A DNA stretch of 64,000 nt from Paraburkholderia diazotrophica. Lineage in GTDB: Bacteria; Pseudomonadota; Gammaproteobacteria; Burkholderiales; Burkholderiaceae. The stretch is from contig NZ_FNYE01000013.1 of the NCBI RefSeq assembly GCF_900108945.1, positions 1 through 64,000 of the forward strand, in the 5' to 3' direction. The notes under the pieces are model-generated. The model searched no databases. It had not been told where the DNA came from and saw only the letters and a program-made list of their open reading frames with translations. Position 1 is the first letter of the stretch; each line of letters begins with the position of its first letter. Positions 41,660 to 50,120 of the stretch are shown piece after piece. The position numbers and the translations under genes were made by a program.

Positions 41660-42511
41660 ATGGACGCAATCCGCATCGAACGTCTGAGCAAGACTTTCAG
41701 CAATGGTCGCAAGGCGCTCGACGAAATCGACCTGCGGGTCGAACAAGGCGAAATGGTGGCGCTGATCGGCGCGTCCGGCTCGGGCAAATCGACATTGCTG
41801 CGTCACATCGCAGGCTTCACGGCATCGGATGCGCAGCCTTCGCAGATCTCGATACTCGGACGCCCGATCCAGCAGAACGGCCGCATCGTGCGCGAAGTGC
41901 GCAGTATCCGCCGCGACATCGGCTTCGTGTTCCAGCAGTTCAATCTCGTGAACCGGCTGAGCGTCGAAGCCAACGTGCTGATCGGCGCGCTCGCGCGGCT
42001 GCCGCTGTGGCGCCGGCTCATGGGCGCGTTTCCGCGCGGCGAACGCGAACTGTCGATGTCGGCGCTCAATGAGGTCGGCATCGGCGAGCATGCGCGCGAG
42101 CGCGCGTCGAATCTGTCGGGCGGCCAGCAGCAGCGCGCGGCGCTGGCGCGCACGCTCGTACAGCAGGCGCGCATCATTCTCGCCGACGAGCCGATCGCAT
42201 CGCTCGACCCCGAATCCTCGCGCCGCGTGATGGACATGCTGCGCACGCTCAACATCGAGCATCAGTTGACGGTGCTGGTGTCGCTGCATCAGGTCGATAT
42301 CGCGATGCAGTACTGCAAGCGCACGATCGCGATGCGGCGCGGCAAGGTCGTCTATGACGGAGCTTCATCGGCGCTCACGCCAGCGCTTTTGCAAAAGCTC
42401 TATGGCGACGACGCGCGCGAGCTGCTCGAAGACAGCCCCGCCGCCGACAGCACGCCGGGCACGACGTCCCGCGCGCGTGTCATCCCGTTCGATGCGGCGC
42501 GTTCCGCCTGA
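41660..42511 (+). CDS. phnC: phosphonate ABC transporter ATP-binding protein PhnC
   Basis: A 283-residue ATPase that powers phosphonate (or phosphate ester) import. Walker A GASGSGKST, Q-loop in GFVFQQFNLVNRLS, signature NLSGGQQQRAALA, Walker B IILADEPIASLDP and the switch His in VSLHQVD are all intact. A C-terminal tail of about 25 residues after KLYGDDARELLED is poorly conserved. The ATG at 41660 has AGGA five bases upstream; an earlier in-frame ATG at 41612 lacks one. It heads phnC-phnD-phnE. Confidence 0.93.
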   Translation: MDAIRIERLSKTFSNGRKALDEIDLRVEQGEMVALIGASGSGKSTLLRHIAGFTASDAQPSQISILGRPIQQNGRIVREVRSIRRDIGFVFQQFNLVNRLSVEANVLIGALARLPLWRRLMGAFPRGERELSMSALNEVGIGEHARERASNLSGGQQQRAALARTLVQQARIILADEPIASLDPESSRRVMDMLRTLNIEHQLTVLVSLHQVDIAMQYCKRTIAMRRGKVVYDGASSALTPALLQKLYGDDARELLEDSPAADSTPGTTSRARVIPFDAARSA

Positions 42512-42567
42512 TCGCTTCCTTTTCAACCGCTACGCAGTATCCGACTCACTCACCTGGATCAGAACTC

Positions 42568-43539
42568 ATGAAATTTTTGCGCTTTCTGTTCGTCGGCGTC
42601 GCGGCCGTGTCGGCTTTCGCCAGCTTCGCCGCTCAGGCCGAAGACCTGAACCTCGGCATCATCTCGACCGATTCGTCGGCGGTGCTCAAGCAACGCTGGC
42701 AGCCGCTCGTCGACGACATGAACAAGCAGACGGGGCTGAACGTCAAGGCGTTTTTCGCAACCGACTACGCAGGCATCATCGAAGGCATGCGTTTCAACAA
42801 GGTGCAGGTCGCGTATCTCGGCAATGCATCGGCGATGGAAGCCGTCGACCGCTCGAATGGCGAAGTGTTCGCGAAGACGACCTACGCAAACGGCGACGCC
42901 GGCTACTACTCGCTGCTGATCACGAACGTGAACAGCCGCTTCAAGACGCTCGACGACGTGTTCAGGAACACGAAGGACGTGACCCTCGGCTTCGGCGATC
43001 CGAACTCGACATCGGGCACGCTGATCCCCGGCTACTACCTGTTCGCGAAGAACAACGTGAACGTGCGCACGGGATTCAAGACGGTGATGCCCGCGAGCCA
43101 CGAAGCGAACCTGCTCGCCGTCGTGAACAACAAGGTCGACATCGCGACGAACAACACCGAGATGCTCGACACGCTGAAGAAAAAGAACCCCGAGAAGTTC
43201 GCGCAGGTCCGCGTGCTGTGGAAATCGCCGCTGATTCCGTCGGACCCGCTCGTGTATCGCAAGGATCTGCCGGACGCGACGAAGGAAAAGGTGCGCAAGT
43301 TCTTCTACGGCTACGGCAAGACCGACGCACACGAAAAAGAAGTGCTGGCGAACATCTTCGGCTATAGCGGCTTTGCACCGTCGACGGATGCGCAGCTCGC
43401 GCCCGTTCGCCAGGTCGCGCTGTTCCAGCAGAAGCAGAAGATCGAAGCCGACACGTCGCTGTCCGACGCGGACCGCAAGACGCAGACGGCCGCGATCGAC
43501 GCGAAGCTGTCCACACTCAGCGCAGCGCAAAAGCAATGA
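42568..43539 (+). CDS. phnD: phosphonate-binding periplasmic protein PhnD
   Basis: A 323-residue periplasmic binding protein. The signal peptide ends around residue 24 (FAAQA). The mature protein starts EDLNLGIISTDSSAVLKQRW, the usual PhnD opening, and contains VAYLGNASAMEAVDRSNGEV and FGDPNSTSGTLIPGYYLFAK, the serine/threonine-rich ligand loop. The binding residues for phosphonate (Ser/Thr in NSTSGT) are present. The C-terminus has a helical extension rich in Gln and Ala (TDAQLAPVRQVALFQQKQK). It is 56 bp after phnC and overlaps phnE by ATGA. Confidence 0.93.
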   Translation: MKFLRFLFVGVAAVSAFASFAAQAEDLNLGIISTDSSAVLKQRWQPLVDDMNKQTGLNVKAFFATDYAGIIEGMRFNKVQVAYLGNASAMEAVDRSNGEVFAKTTYANGDAGYYSLLITNVNSRFKTLDDVFRNTKDVTLGFGDPNSTSGTLIPGYYLFAKNNVNVRTGFKTVMPASHEANLLAVVNNKVDIATNNTEMLDTLKKKNPEKFAQVRVLWKSPLIPSDPLVYRKDLPDATKEKVRKFFYGYGKTDAHEKEVLANIFGYSGFAPSTDAQLAPVRQVALFQQKQKIEADTSLSDADRKTQTAAIDAKLSTLSAAQKQ

Positions 43540-44369
43540 ACGCAGCCGACCTGAGCGCCGACCGCTCGACCACTTCGTCCGCGCAGCCATCGAAGGCGAC
43601 GGCTGCGGCGGCGGGCAAGCGCAGCTGGACATCGCTCGTCGGCTGGATCGCCGTGATCGCCGTGCTGGGCCTGTCGTGGCATCCCGCCGACATGCGCCCG
43701 CTCGACCTGCTGTCCGACTCGGGCAACATGGGCCAGTTCGCGCGGGACTTCTTTCCGCCTGACTTCAGCGACTGGCGCACGTACGTGCACGAAATGATGG
43801 TGACGCTCGCCGTCGCGGTGTGGGGCACCGCGCTGTCGCTCGTGTGCGCGGTGCCGTTCGGCCTTCTGTCCGCGCACAACATGGCGCCCGCGTGGGTCGT
43901 GCAGCCCGTGCGCCGCATCATGGATGCGTGCCGCGCGATCAACGAAATGGTGTTCGCGATGCTGTTCATCGTCGCGGTCGGGCTCGGGCCGTTTGCGGGT
44001 GTGCTGGCGTTGTGGGTGCACACGACGGGCGTGCTCGCGAAGCTCTTCGCCGAAGCCGTCGAAGCGATCGACCCGCGTCCCGCCGAGGGCGTGCGCGCGA
44101 CGGGCGCGACGAGCCTCGACGAGATCATCTATGGCGTGCTGCCGCAGGTGCTGCCGCTGTGGATTTCCTATGCGCTGTATCGCTTCGAATCGAACGTGCG
44201 CTCGGCGATGGTCGTCGGCATGGTCGGCGCGGGCGGCGTCGGCGTCGTGCTGTATGAGTCGATCCGCTCGTTCAACTACGCGCAGACGGCGGCCGTGATG
44301 CTGATGGTGATCGTCGTCGTGACGGTGATCGATCTGCTGTCGGCAAAGCTGCGCGAGCGCGTGATCTGA
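43536..44369 (+). CDS. phnE: phosphonate ABC transporter permease PhnE
   Basis: A 277-residue inner-membrane permease with about six membrane segments after a charged, Ala-rich cytoplasmic start of about 30 residues. The EAA loop that contacts PhnC is visible as VEAIDPRPAEGVRATGATSL. GMVGAGGVGVVLYESIRSFN near the C-terminus is typical of PhnE. Its start codon overlaps the phnD stop, showing coupled translation. No C-P lyase (phnGHIJKLM), phnX or phnW genes are in the window, so breakdown of the imported compound must be encoded elsewhere. A strong terminator follows. Confidence 0.93.
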   Translation: MNAADLSADRSTTSSAQPSKATAAAAGKRSWTSLVGWIAVIAVLGLSWHPADMRPLDLLSDSGNMGQFARDFFPPDFSDWRTYVHEMMVTLAVAVWGTALSLVCAVPFGLLSAHNMAPAWVVQPVRRIMDACRAINEMVFAMLFIVAVGLGPFAGVLALWVHTTGVLAKLFAEAVEAIDPRPAEGVRATGATSLDEIIYGVLPQVLPLWISYALYRFESNVRSAMVVGMVGAGGVGVVLYESIRSFNYAQTAAVMLMVIVVVTVIDLLSAKLRERVI

Positions 44370-44392
44370 GCGTACGCGGCGCGTCGGCCGGA

Positions 44393-44448
44393 CGCGGCGC
44401 TTGCAAGGGCCTCGATCAGGGAGGAGCCCTGGCAAGCGCCGCGTTTTG
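44393..44448 (+). terminator. rho-independent terminator of phnCDE
   Basis: A 12-bp outer stem CGCGGCGCTTGC/GCAAGCGCCGCG (44393-44404 with 44432-44443) encloses an inner AGGGC/GCCCT stem and is followed by TTTT. It begins 24 bp after phnE. Confidence 0.88.
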
Positions 44449-44596
44449 TTTGGTTCTCTCGTGTAGGCGTGGGCCTGAACGCGCTAGCACGGCGCCCGCG
44501 CCATTTCCACAAATCCCCTCCTGTTCGCACAAAAAGCCGCAATAATCCGCCCGGCTGCGGAATAATCACTCTTTTGCCGTCCCCTCTTTCCCTTCG

Positions 44597-45433
44597 ATGG
44601 ATACCCTCATCGTTCTGCTCGTCCTGTTGTCCGCGATGCTCCACGCGAGCTGGAACGCGTTCCTGCGCCTCGCCGAAGACCGCATCTGGCTGCTCGGCAT
44701 GATGTCGATTCCGTATGTCGTCGTCAGCGCGATCGGCGTGGCCGTATTGCCGCTGCCCGCGCCGGGCGCGTGGCCGTATATCGCGGCCTCCGTCGTGCTC
44801 GAATTCGGCTATTGCCTCGCGCTGATTCGTGCGTATCGCAGCGGCGACTTCGGGCAGATCTATCCGATTGCGCGCGGGCTCTCGCCGCTGCTCGTGTTCG
44901 CCGGCGCGCTCGTGTTCGCGCACGAGTCGCTGAAGCCGCTCGCGGCGACGGGCGTCGCGCTGGTGTCGCTCGGCATCGTGTCGCTCGCATTTCGCCGCGA
45001 CATGCGCTTTTCCGGCGAGAGCGTGCCCTACGCGCTGCTGACGGGCCTTTTCATCGCGTCGTACTCGGTCGTCGACGGGATCGGCGCGCGCGTCGCGGGC
45101 AACGGCATGAGCTACATCATGTGGGTCTATCTGCTGTGGAATGTGCCGCAGTTCCTGCTCGTCTGGTATTGGCGCGGCGGCGCGAAGGGACTCTTCACGT
45201 CGCGCGAGACGATGGTCAAAGGGATGCTCTCGGGCGTGATCGCGCTGGGCGCGTATTGCCTGATCATCGAGGCATACCGCTATCTGCCCATCGCGATGGT
45301 GTCGGCGTTGCGCGAGCTCAGTTCGATTTTCGCGGTGCTGATCGGCTTTTCGTTCATGCACGAGAAGCTGACGGCGCGCCGTATCGTCGCGTGCACGCTC
45401 GTCACGCTCGGCGCGGTGCTGATCCGGCTATAG
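44597..45433 (+). CDS. EamA/DMT-superfamily permease
   Basis: A 278-residue inner-membrane protein with about ten hydrophobic segments and the internal duplication of the drug/metabolite transporter family. The first half contains LLSAMLHASWNAFLRL; the second ends SSIFAVLIGFSFMHEKLTAR, a strong EamA end motif. Substrate unknown; relatives export amino acids or small metabolites. It is a single-gene unit. No ribosome binding site stronger than the T/C-rich CCTTCG before the ATG is seen. The 3' side runs into 10-bp tandem repeats. Confidence 0.87.
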   Translation: MDTLIVLLVLLSAMLHASWNAFLRLAEDRIWLLGMMSIPYVVVSAIGVAVLPLPAPGAWPYIAASVVLEFGYCLALIRAYRSGDFGQIYPIARGLSPLLVFAGALVFAHESLKPLAATGVALVSLGIVSLAFRRDMRFSGESVPYALLTGLFIASYSVVDGIGARVAGNGMSYIMWVYLLWNVPQFLLVWYWRGGAKGLFTSRETMVKGMLSGVIALGAYCLIIEAYRYLPIAMVSALRELSSIFAVLIGFSFMHEKLTARRIVACTLVTLGAVLIRL

Positions 45434-45480
45434 CGGCTGTACTCGCGCGACTTTCACGCGCAGCGACTTTCACGCGCAAT

Positions 45481-45596
45481 CGCGCGCATCCACACGCATC
45501 CACACGCATCCACACGCACTCACACGCACTCACACGCACTCACACGCACTCACACGCACTCACACGCACTCACACGCATTCATGCGCATTCACGCG
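45481..45596. repeat. 10-bp tandem repeats between eamA and the GabR-type gene
   Basis: About eleven units in exact 10-bp register. The core unit CACACGCACT is present six times without change (45511-45570), with CACACGCATC and CACACGCATT variants on the flanks. The array ends inside the last codons of the minus-strand regulator gene, including its stop (45590-45592). Ten bp equals about one helical turn. On the minus strand it reads as repeated GTGTGAGTGC. Confidence 0.93.
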
Positions 45597-47146
45597 AAGA
45601 GCGGCAACGTCGCGTCGATTGCTTGCGCAAGCGTGTCGAACGCGGGCGCGATCTCCTCATCGGGCACGCACGCATAGCCAATCAACAGCCCGGACTGCGC
45701 GCGCGACGCCTGCGCGTAATACCCCGACAGCGGACGCACGACGATATTGCGTTCGAGCGCGGCCGCGGCGACAGCGCGGTCGTCGGTGCCTTCGGGCAAC
45801 TGCATCACCAGATGCAGACCCGCATCGCCGCCGACTGCGGGCAACGCGTCGCCATAGCGCTGCGCGGCGGCATCGAGCAACGCGGAACGCCGCTGGCCGT
45901 AGAGCGTGCGCATCTTGCGGATGTGCGACGTGAAATGCCCTTCGCTGATGAACTCCGCGAGCATCGCCTGTTGCAGCAACTGCCCTTCGCGATACAGCTC
46001 GGCGCTCGCCGTCGCGAAGCTCTCGGCCAGCGCTTCCGGCGCGACGAGATAGCCGATCCGCAGCCCCGGAAACAGCGTCTTGCCGAAGCTGCCGACATAG
46101 ATGACCTGCCCCGCCGTGTCGAGCCCCTGCAACGACGCGAGCGGCCGGTTGCCGTAGCGGAATTCGCTGTCGTAGTCGTCCTCGATGATCCAGCAGTGGT
46201 GCTGCCGCGCGTATTCGAGCAGCATCCGCCGCCGCGCGAGACTCATCACCATGCCGAGCGGATACTGGTGCGACGGCGTCACGAGCATCAGCTTCGGCGG
46301 ATGCGCGAGATCGTCGGGCGACGGCGCGATGCCTTCGTCGTCGACGGCAATCGGCCGCGACTTCAGCCCCGACACGTGCATCACGCTGCGCACGCCCCAG
46401 TAGCATGGGTCTTCCGTCCAGATCACGTCGCCGGGATCGGTCAGCAGACGCACGGCCAGATCGACGGACTGGTGAATGCCCGTCGTGATGACGATCTGCT
46501 CGGGCGTACAGCGCACGGAGCGCGATGTGCGCAGATAGTCCGCGAGCGCGTGGCGCAGCAATGACAGGCCGCCGCCCGGCGCATACGTCAGCAGATCGGG
46601 CCGCAGACGCCGCCAGTATTTGTTATGCAGACGGCTCCACACGCGCGCGGGAAAGCGCGTCACATCGGGCACGCCGGGCATGAACGCGCCCCATTGACGC
46701 TTCGACACACCCGCGCCTGCGATCAGCCGCGAACCGCGCTGCGACAGCGCCCGCGCGACGGGCTGGGCCGGCAGCAGCGCTTTGGACCGGACAGGCGGCA
46801 GCGCCTGCTGCAACTGCTCCAGCGCGGTCGAGCGCATCGGCGTGGCCTGCACATCGGGCGATCCGACGATTTCATCCGGCGACGTATCGGCGACGAAGGT
46901 GCCGCGCCCCGTCGCCGACGTCACGTAGCCTTCCAGCGCCAGCTGCTCGTAGACCTGCGTGACGGTGTTGCGCGCGATGCCCAGCTCGTTCGCGAGCAGC
47001 CGCGACGACGGCACCTTGCTGCCCGCCGGCAACTCGCGCGTGAGGATCGCCTGCTGCAGCAGCCGATGCAACTGCCGATACACGGGCTGACCGTTGCCGC
47101 GATCCAGACGCTGGGCCAGCCAGTCGGATAACACGCTCGCGCGCAT
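45590..47146 (-). CDS. gabR: MocR/GabR-type regulator with aminotransferase domain
   Basis: A 518-residue regulator that fuses a GntR-type winged HTH (about 20-88; PSSRLLANELGIARNTVTQV) to a class-I aminotransferase fold (about 150-515). The pyridoxal-phosphate lysine is Lys356 in VGSFGKTLFPG, and IIEDDYDSEF is also typical. In GabR the PLP domain senses GABA and the protein activates gabTD while repressing itself. Here it diverges from gabT and gabD, supporting that role. AGGAG lies seven bases before the ATG at 47146. The 3' end runs into the 10-bp repeat array. Confidence 0.9.
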   Translation of the reverse strand: MRASVLSDWLAQRLDRGNGQPVYRQLHRLLQQAILTRELPAGSKVPSSRLLANELGIARNTVTQVYEQLALEGYVTSATGRGTFVADTSPDEIVGSPDVQATPMRSTALEQLQQALPPVRSKALLPAQPVARALSQRGSRLIAGAGVSKRQWGAFMPGVPDVTRFPARVWSRLHNKYWRRLRPDLLTYAPGGGLSLLRHALADYLRTSRSVRCTPEQIVITTGIHQSVDLAVRLLTDPGDVIWTEDPCYWGVRSVMHVSGLKSRPIAVDDEGIAPSPDDLAHPPKLMLVTPSHQYPLGMVMSLARRRMLLEYARQHHCWIIEDDYDSEFRYGNRPLASLQGLDTAGQVIYVGSFGKTLFPGLRIGYLVAPEALAESFATASAELYREGQLLQQAMLAEFISEGHFTSHIRKMRTLYGQRRSALLDAAAQRYGDALPAVGGDAGLHLVMQLPEGTDDRAVAAAALERNIVVRPLSGYYAQASRAQSGLLIGYACVPDEEIAPAFDTLAQAIDATLPLFA

Positions 47147-47151
47147 GAATT

Positions 47152-47193
47152 GGCTCCTGGTTTTTTATTGAAATGGCTCTGAAACCTAGAGCC
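47152..47193. promoter_or_regulatory. candidate GabR operator between gabR and gabT
   Basis: GGCTCT-N7-AGAGCC (47175-47193) is a perfect inverted repeat, and a further GGCTCC lies at 47152-47157, a direct repeat 23 bp away. MocR/GabR proteins commonly bind direct repeats plus one inverted half-site. A -10-like TATAGT for gabT follows at 47203-47208. The site lies next to the start of gabR as well, which fits autorepression. Confidence 0.55.
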
Positions 47194-47265
47194 AAATATA
47201 AGTATAGTCGCTGCATGTGCCGCAATGAACGCGAGCGCGCGAACGAACCCAACCAGGAGATCTCC

Positions 47266-48549
47266 GTGAAGAATGCCGAACTGAAGAGCCGCAAGGACGC
47301 CGCCACGCCGCGCGGCGTGGGCGTGATGTGCGATTTCTACGCTGCGCGCGCGGAGAACGCGGAGCTATGGGACATCGAGGGCCGCCGCGTGATCGACTTC
47401 GCGGCGGGCATCGCCGTGTGCAACACGGGCCATCGCCATCCGAAGATCGTCGAGGCCGTGCGCGCGCAGCTGGACCAGTTCACGCACACGGCGTATCAGA
47501 TCGTGCCGTACGCGTCGTATGTCGAGCTGGCCGAGAAGATCAACCAGCGCGCGCCGGGCGACTATCCGAAGAAGACGGCGTTCTTCACGACGGGCGCCGA
47601 GGCCGTCGAAAACGCGATCAAGATCGCGCGCGCGGCGACGGGCCGTCCGGGCGTGATCGCGTTTACGGGCGCCTTTCATGGCCGCACGATGATGGGCATG
47701 GCGCTGACGGGCAAGGTCGCGCCATACAAGCTGAACTTCGGCCCGTTCCCGGCCGACGTTTTCCACGCGCCTTTCCCGAATCCGCTGCATGGCGTGACGA
47801 CGGCCGACTCGCTGAAGGCGATCGAGCATCTGTTCAAGGCCGACATCGATCCGAAGCGCGTCGCGGCGATCATCTTCGAGCCGGTGCAGGGCGAAGGCGG
47901 CTTCTATCCGGCACCCGCGGAGTTCGTGCGCGCGCTGCGCAAGCTGTGCAACGAGCACGGCATTCTGCTGATCGCCGATGAAGTGCAAACGGCATTTGCG
48001 CGCACGGGCAAGCTGTTCGCGATGCATCACTACGACGTCGTGCCCGATCTGATGACGATGGCCAAGAGTCTCGCGGGCGGCCTGCCGTTGTCGGGCGTGG
48101 TCGGCCGCGCGGATGTGATGGATGCCGCCGCGCCAGGCGGACTGGGCGGCACATATGCGGGCAATCCTTTGGCCGTGGCTGCGGCGCACGCCGTGCTGTC
48201 GATCATCGATGACGAAAAGCTCTGCGAGCGCGCCGTCGAACTGGGCGACCGGCTCAAGGGCCGCCTCACTGCACTGCAAGCGGAAGTGCCGCAGATGGCC
48301 GACGTGCGCGGGCCGGGCGGCATGGTCGCGGTCGAGTTCTGCAAGCCGGGCACGTCGGAGCCGGATGCCGATTTCACGAAGCGCGTGCAGACGCGCGCGC
48401 TCGAACGCGGGCTTCTGCTGCTGGTGTGCGGCGTCTATTCGAACGTCATCCGGTTCCTGTTCCCGCTGACGATTCAGGATGGCGTCTTCGACGAGGCGCT
48501 TGCCATTCTCGAAGATGCGTTGAAAGAGACCGTGGGCATCGCTGCCTGA
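47266..48549 (+). CDS. gabT: 4-aminobutyrate aminotransferase
   Basis: Transfers the amino group of GABA to 2-oxoglutarate, giving succinate semialdehyde and glutamate. The 427-residue class-III aminotransferase has PLP-binding Lys267 in TMAKSLAGGLPLS, the same number as in E. coli GabT, and Asp238 in IADEVQTAF. AGNPLAVAAAHAVLSIID and the N-terminal GVGVMCDFYA are also family features. The start is GTG at 47266, supported by AGGAG six bases upstream. It is followed by gabD after 29 bp and controlled by the divergent GabR-type gene. Confidence 0.93.
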   Translation: MKNAELKSRKDAATPRGVGVMCDFYAARAENAELWDIEGRRVIDFAAGIAVCNTGHRHPKIVEAVRAQLDQFTHTAYQIVPYASYVELAEKINQRAPGDYPKKTAFFTTGAEAVENAIKIARAATGRPGVIAFTGAFHGRTMMGMALTGKVAPYKLNFGPFPADVFHAPFPNPLHGVTTADSLKAIEHLFKADIDPKRVAAIIFEPVQGEGGFYPAPAEFVRALRKLCNEHGILLIADEVQTAFARTGKLFAMHHYDVVPDLMTMAKSLAGGLPLSGVVGRADVMDAAAPGGLGGTYAGNPLAVAAAHAVLSIIDDEKLCERAVELGDRLKGRLTALQAEVPQMADVRGPGGMVAVEFCKPGTSEPDADFTKRVQTRALERGLLLLVCGVYSNVIRFLFPLTIQDGVFDEALAILEDALKETVGIAA

Positions 48550-48578
48550 AGTCACGGACAAGCAAAGGACGAACCGAA

Positions 48579-50045
48579 ATGACCGATCTGCGTAGCAAAC
48601 TGAAAGACCCGGCGCTGTTGCAAGGCAACGCGTATATCGACGGCGAATGGCAAGGCGCCGACAACAATGAGACGTTCGAAGTGCTGAACCCGGCAACGGG
48701 CGAACTGGTCGCGCACGTCCCGCGCATGGGCGCGCAGGAGACGCGCCGCGCGATCGAAGCCGCGAACAAGGCATGGCCCGCATGGAAGGCGAAGACGGGC
48801 AAGCAGCGCGCGGAAATCCTGCGCAAGTGGAACGACCTGATGCTTGCGAACGCCGACGATCTCGCGTTGATCCTGACGACGGAGCAAGGCAAGCCGCTCG
48901 CCGAAGCCAAGGGAGAAATCGGCTATGCGGCCTCGTTCCTCGAATGGTTCGGCGAAGAAGCGAAGCGCGTCTACGGCGACACCATCCCGACCGTGGCCGG
49001 TGACAAGCGCATCGTCGTGACGAAAGAACCCGTCGGCGTGTGTGCAGCCATCACGCCGTGGAATTTCCCGGCGGCGATGATCACGCGCAAGGTCGGCCCG
49101 GCGCTCGCGGCCGGCTGCCCGATCATCGTCAAGCCTGCCGAGGCCACGCCGCTATCGGCGCTCGCGCTTGCCGTGCTCGCCGAGCGCGCAGGCGTGCCCG
49201 CCGGCATCTTCAACGTCGTCACTGGCGATCCGAAACCGATCGGCGGCGAGATGACGAGCAACGCAACCGTGCGCAAGCTGTCGTTCACGGGTTCGACGGG
49301 CGTCGGCCGTCTGCTGATGGCGCAGTGCGCGCCGACCGTCAAGAAGGTATCGCTCGAACTCGGCGGCAATGCGCCGTTCATCGTGTTCGACGATGCCGAT
49401 CTCGATGCCGCCGTCGAGGGCGCCATCGCATCGAAGTACCGCAACAGCGGCCAGACCTGCGTGTGCACGAACCGCTTCTATGTGCACGACAGCGTCTACG
49501 ATGCGTTCGCTGAAAAGCTGAGCGCAGCCGTGGCGAGACTCAAGGTCGGATACGGCACCGAACAAGGCGTGCAGCAAGGGCCGCTCATCAACGAGGCCGC
49601 GGTGCTCAAGGTCGAATCGCATATCGAAGATGCGCTCGGCAAAGGCGCGCGCGTCGTGACGGGCGGCAAGCGTCATGCGCTCGGTCACGGCTTCTTCGAG
49701 CCGACCGTGCTCGCCGACGTCACGCCCGACATGAAAGTGGCCCGCGACGAAACGTTCGGCCCGCTCGCGCCGCTGTTCCGCTTCACATCGGATGCCGAAG
49801 TGATCGAGATGGCGAACAGCACCGAATTCGGGCTTGCGTCGTACTTCTATAGCCGCGATATCGGCCGCATCTGGCGCGTCGCGGAAGCGCTGGAGTTCGG
49901 GATGGTCGGGATCAATACGGGCGCGATCTCGAACGAAGTCGCGCCGTTTGGCGGCGTCAAGCAGTCGGGCCTGGGCCGCGAAGGCTCGCACTACGGGATC
50001 GACGAGTATGTCGTGATCAAATATATGTGTATGGGGGGCGTTTAA
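48579..50045 (+). CDS. gabD: succinate-semialdehyde dehydrogenase (NADP+)
   Basis: Oxidises succinate semialdehyde from GabT to succinate, feeding the TCA cycle. The 488-residue enzyme has catalytic Cys294 in NSGQTCVCTNRF, Glu260 in LELGGN and PWNFP at 160-164. The second Cys two residues after the catalytic one is the redox-switch cysteine known in E. coli GabD. AVAPFGGVKQSGLGREG-like text appears near the C-terminus (VAPFGGVKQSGLGREGSH), typical of GabD. It forms an operon with gabT and is closed by a long hairpin. Confidence 0.93.
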   Translation: MTDLRSKLKDPALLQGNAYIDGEWQGADNNETFEVLNPATGELVAHVPRMGAQETRRAIEAANKAWPAWKAKTGKQRAEILRKWNDLMLANADDLALILTTEQGKPLAEAKGEIGYAASFLEWFGEEAKRVYGDTIPTVAGDKRIVVTKEPVGVCAAITPWNFPAAMITRKVGPALAAGCPIIVKPAEATPLSALALAVLAERAGVPAGIFNVVTGDPKPIGGEMTSNATVRKLSFTGSTGVGRLLMAQCAPTVKKVSLELGGNAPFIVFDDADLDAAVEGAIASKYRNSGQTCVCTNRFYVHDSVYDAFAEKLSAAVARLKVGYGTEQGVQQGPLINEAAVLKVESHIEDALGKGARVVTGGKRHALGHGFFEPTVLADVTPDMKVARDETFGPLAPLFRFTSDAEVIEMANSTEFGLASYFYSRDIGRIWRVAEALEFGMVGINTGAISNEVAPFGGVKQSGLGREGSHYGIDEYVVIKYMCMGGV

Positions 50046-50050
50046 GCCCG

Positions 50051-50087
50051 GTTCGGCGCGCTTCTCTATCTTGAAGCTGCGCCGAAC
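50051..50087. terminator. long hairpin between convergent gabD and methyltransferase genes
   Basis: GTTCGGCGC-GCTTC pairs with GAAGC-(T)-GCGCCGAAC (50051-50064 with 50073-50087) around an eight-base loop. There is no T-run on either side, so it may act with Rho or as an mRNA end stabiliser. It occupies nearly all of the 75-bp gap. Confidence 0.6.
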
Positions 50088-50120
50088 TATGAGGATGCCC
50101 GCCGATCTCGCGGCGAGTTT

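Noticed and set aside
45481..45596. The 10-bp array as a CRISPR
   Set aside because: Units are contiguous without spacers, far too short, and no cas gene is present.
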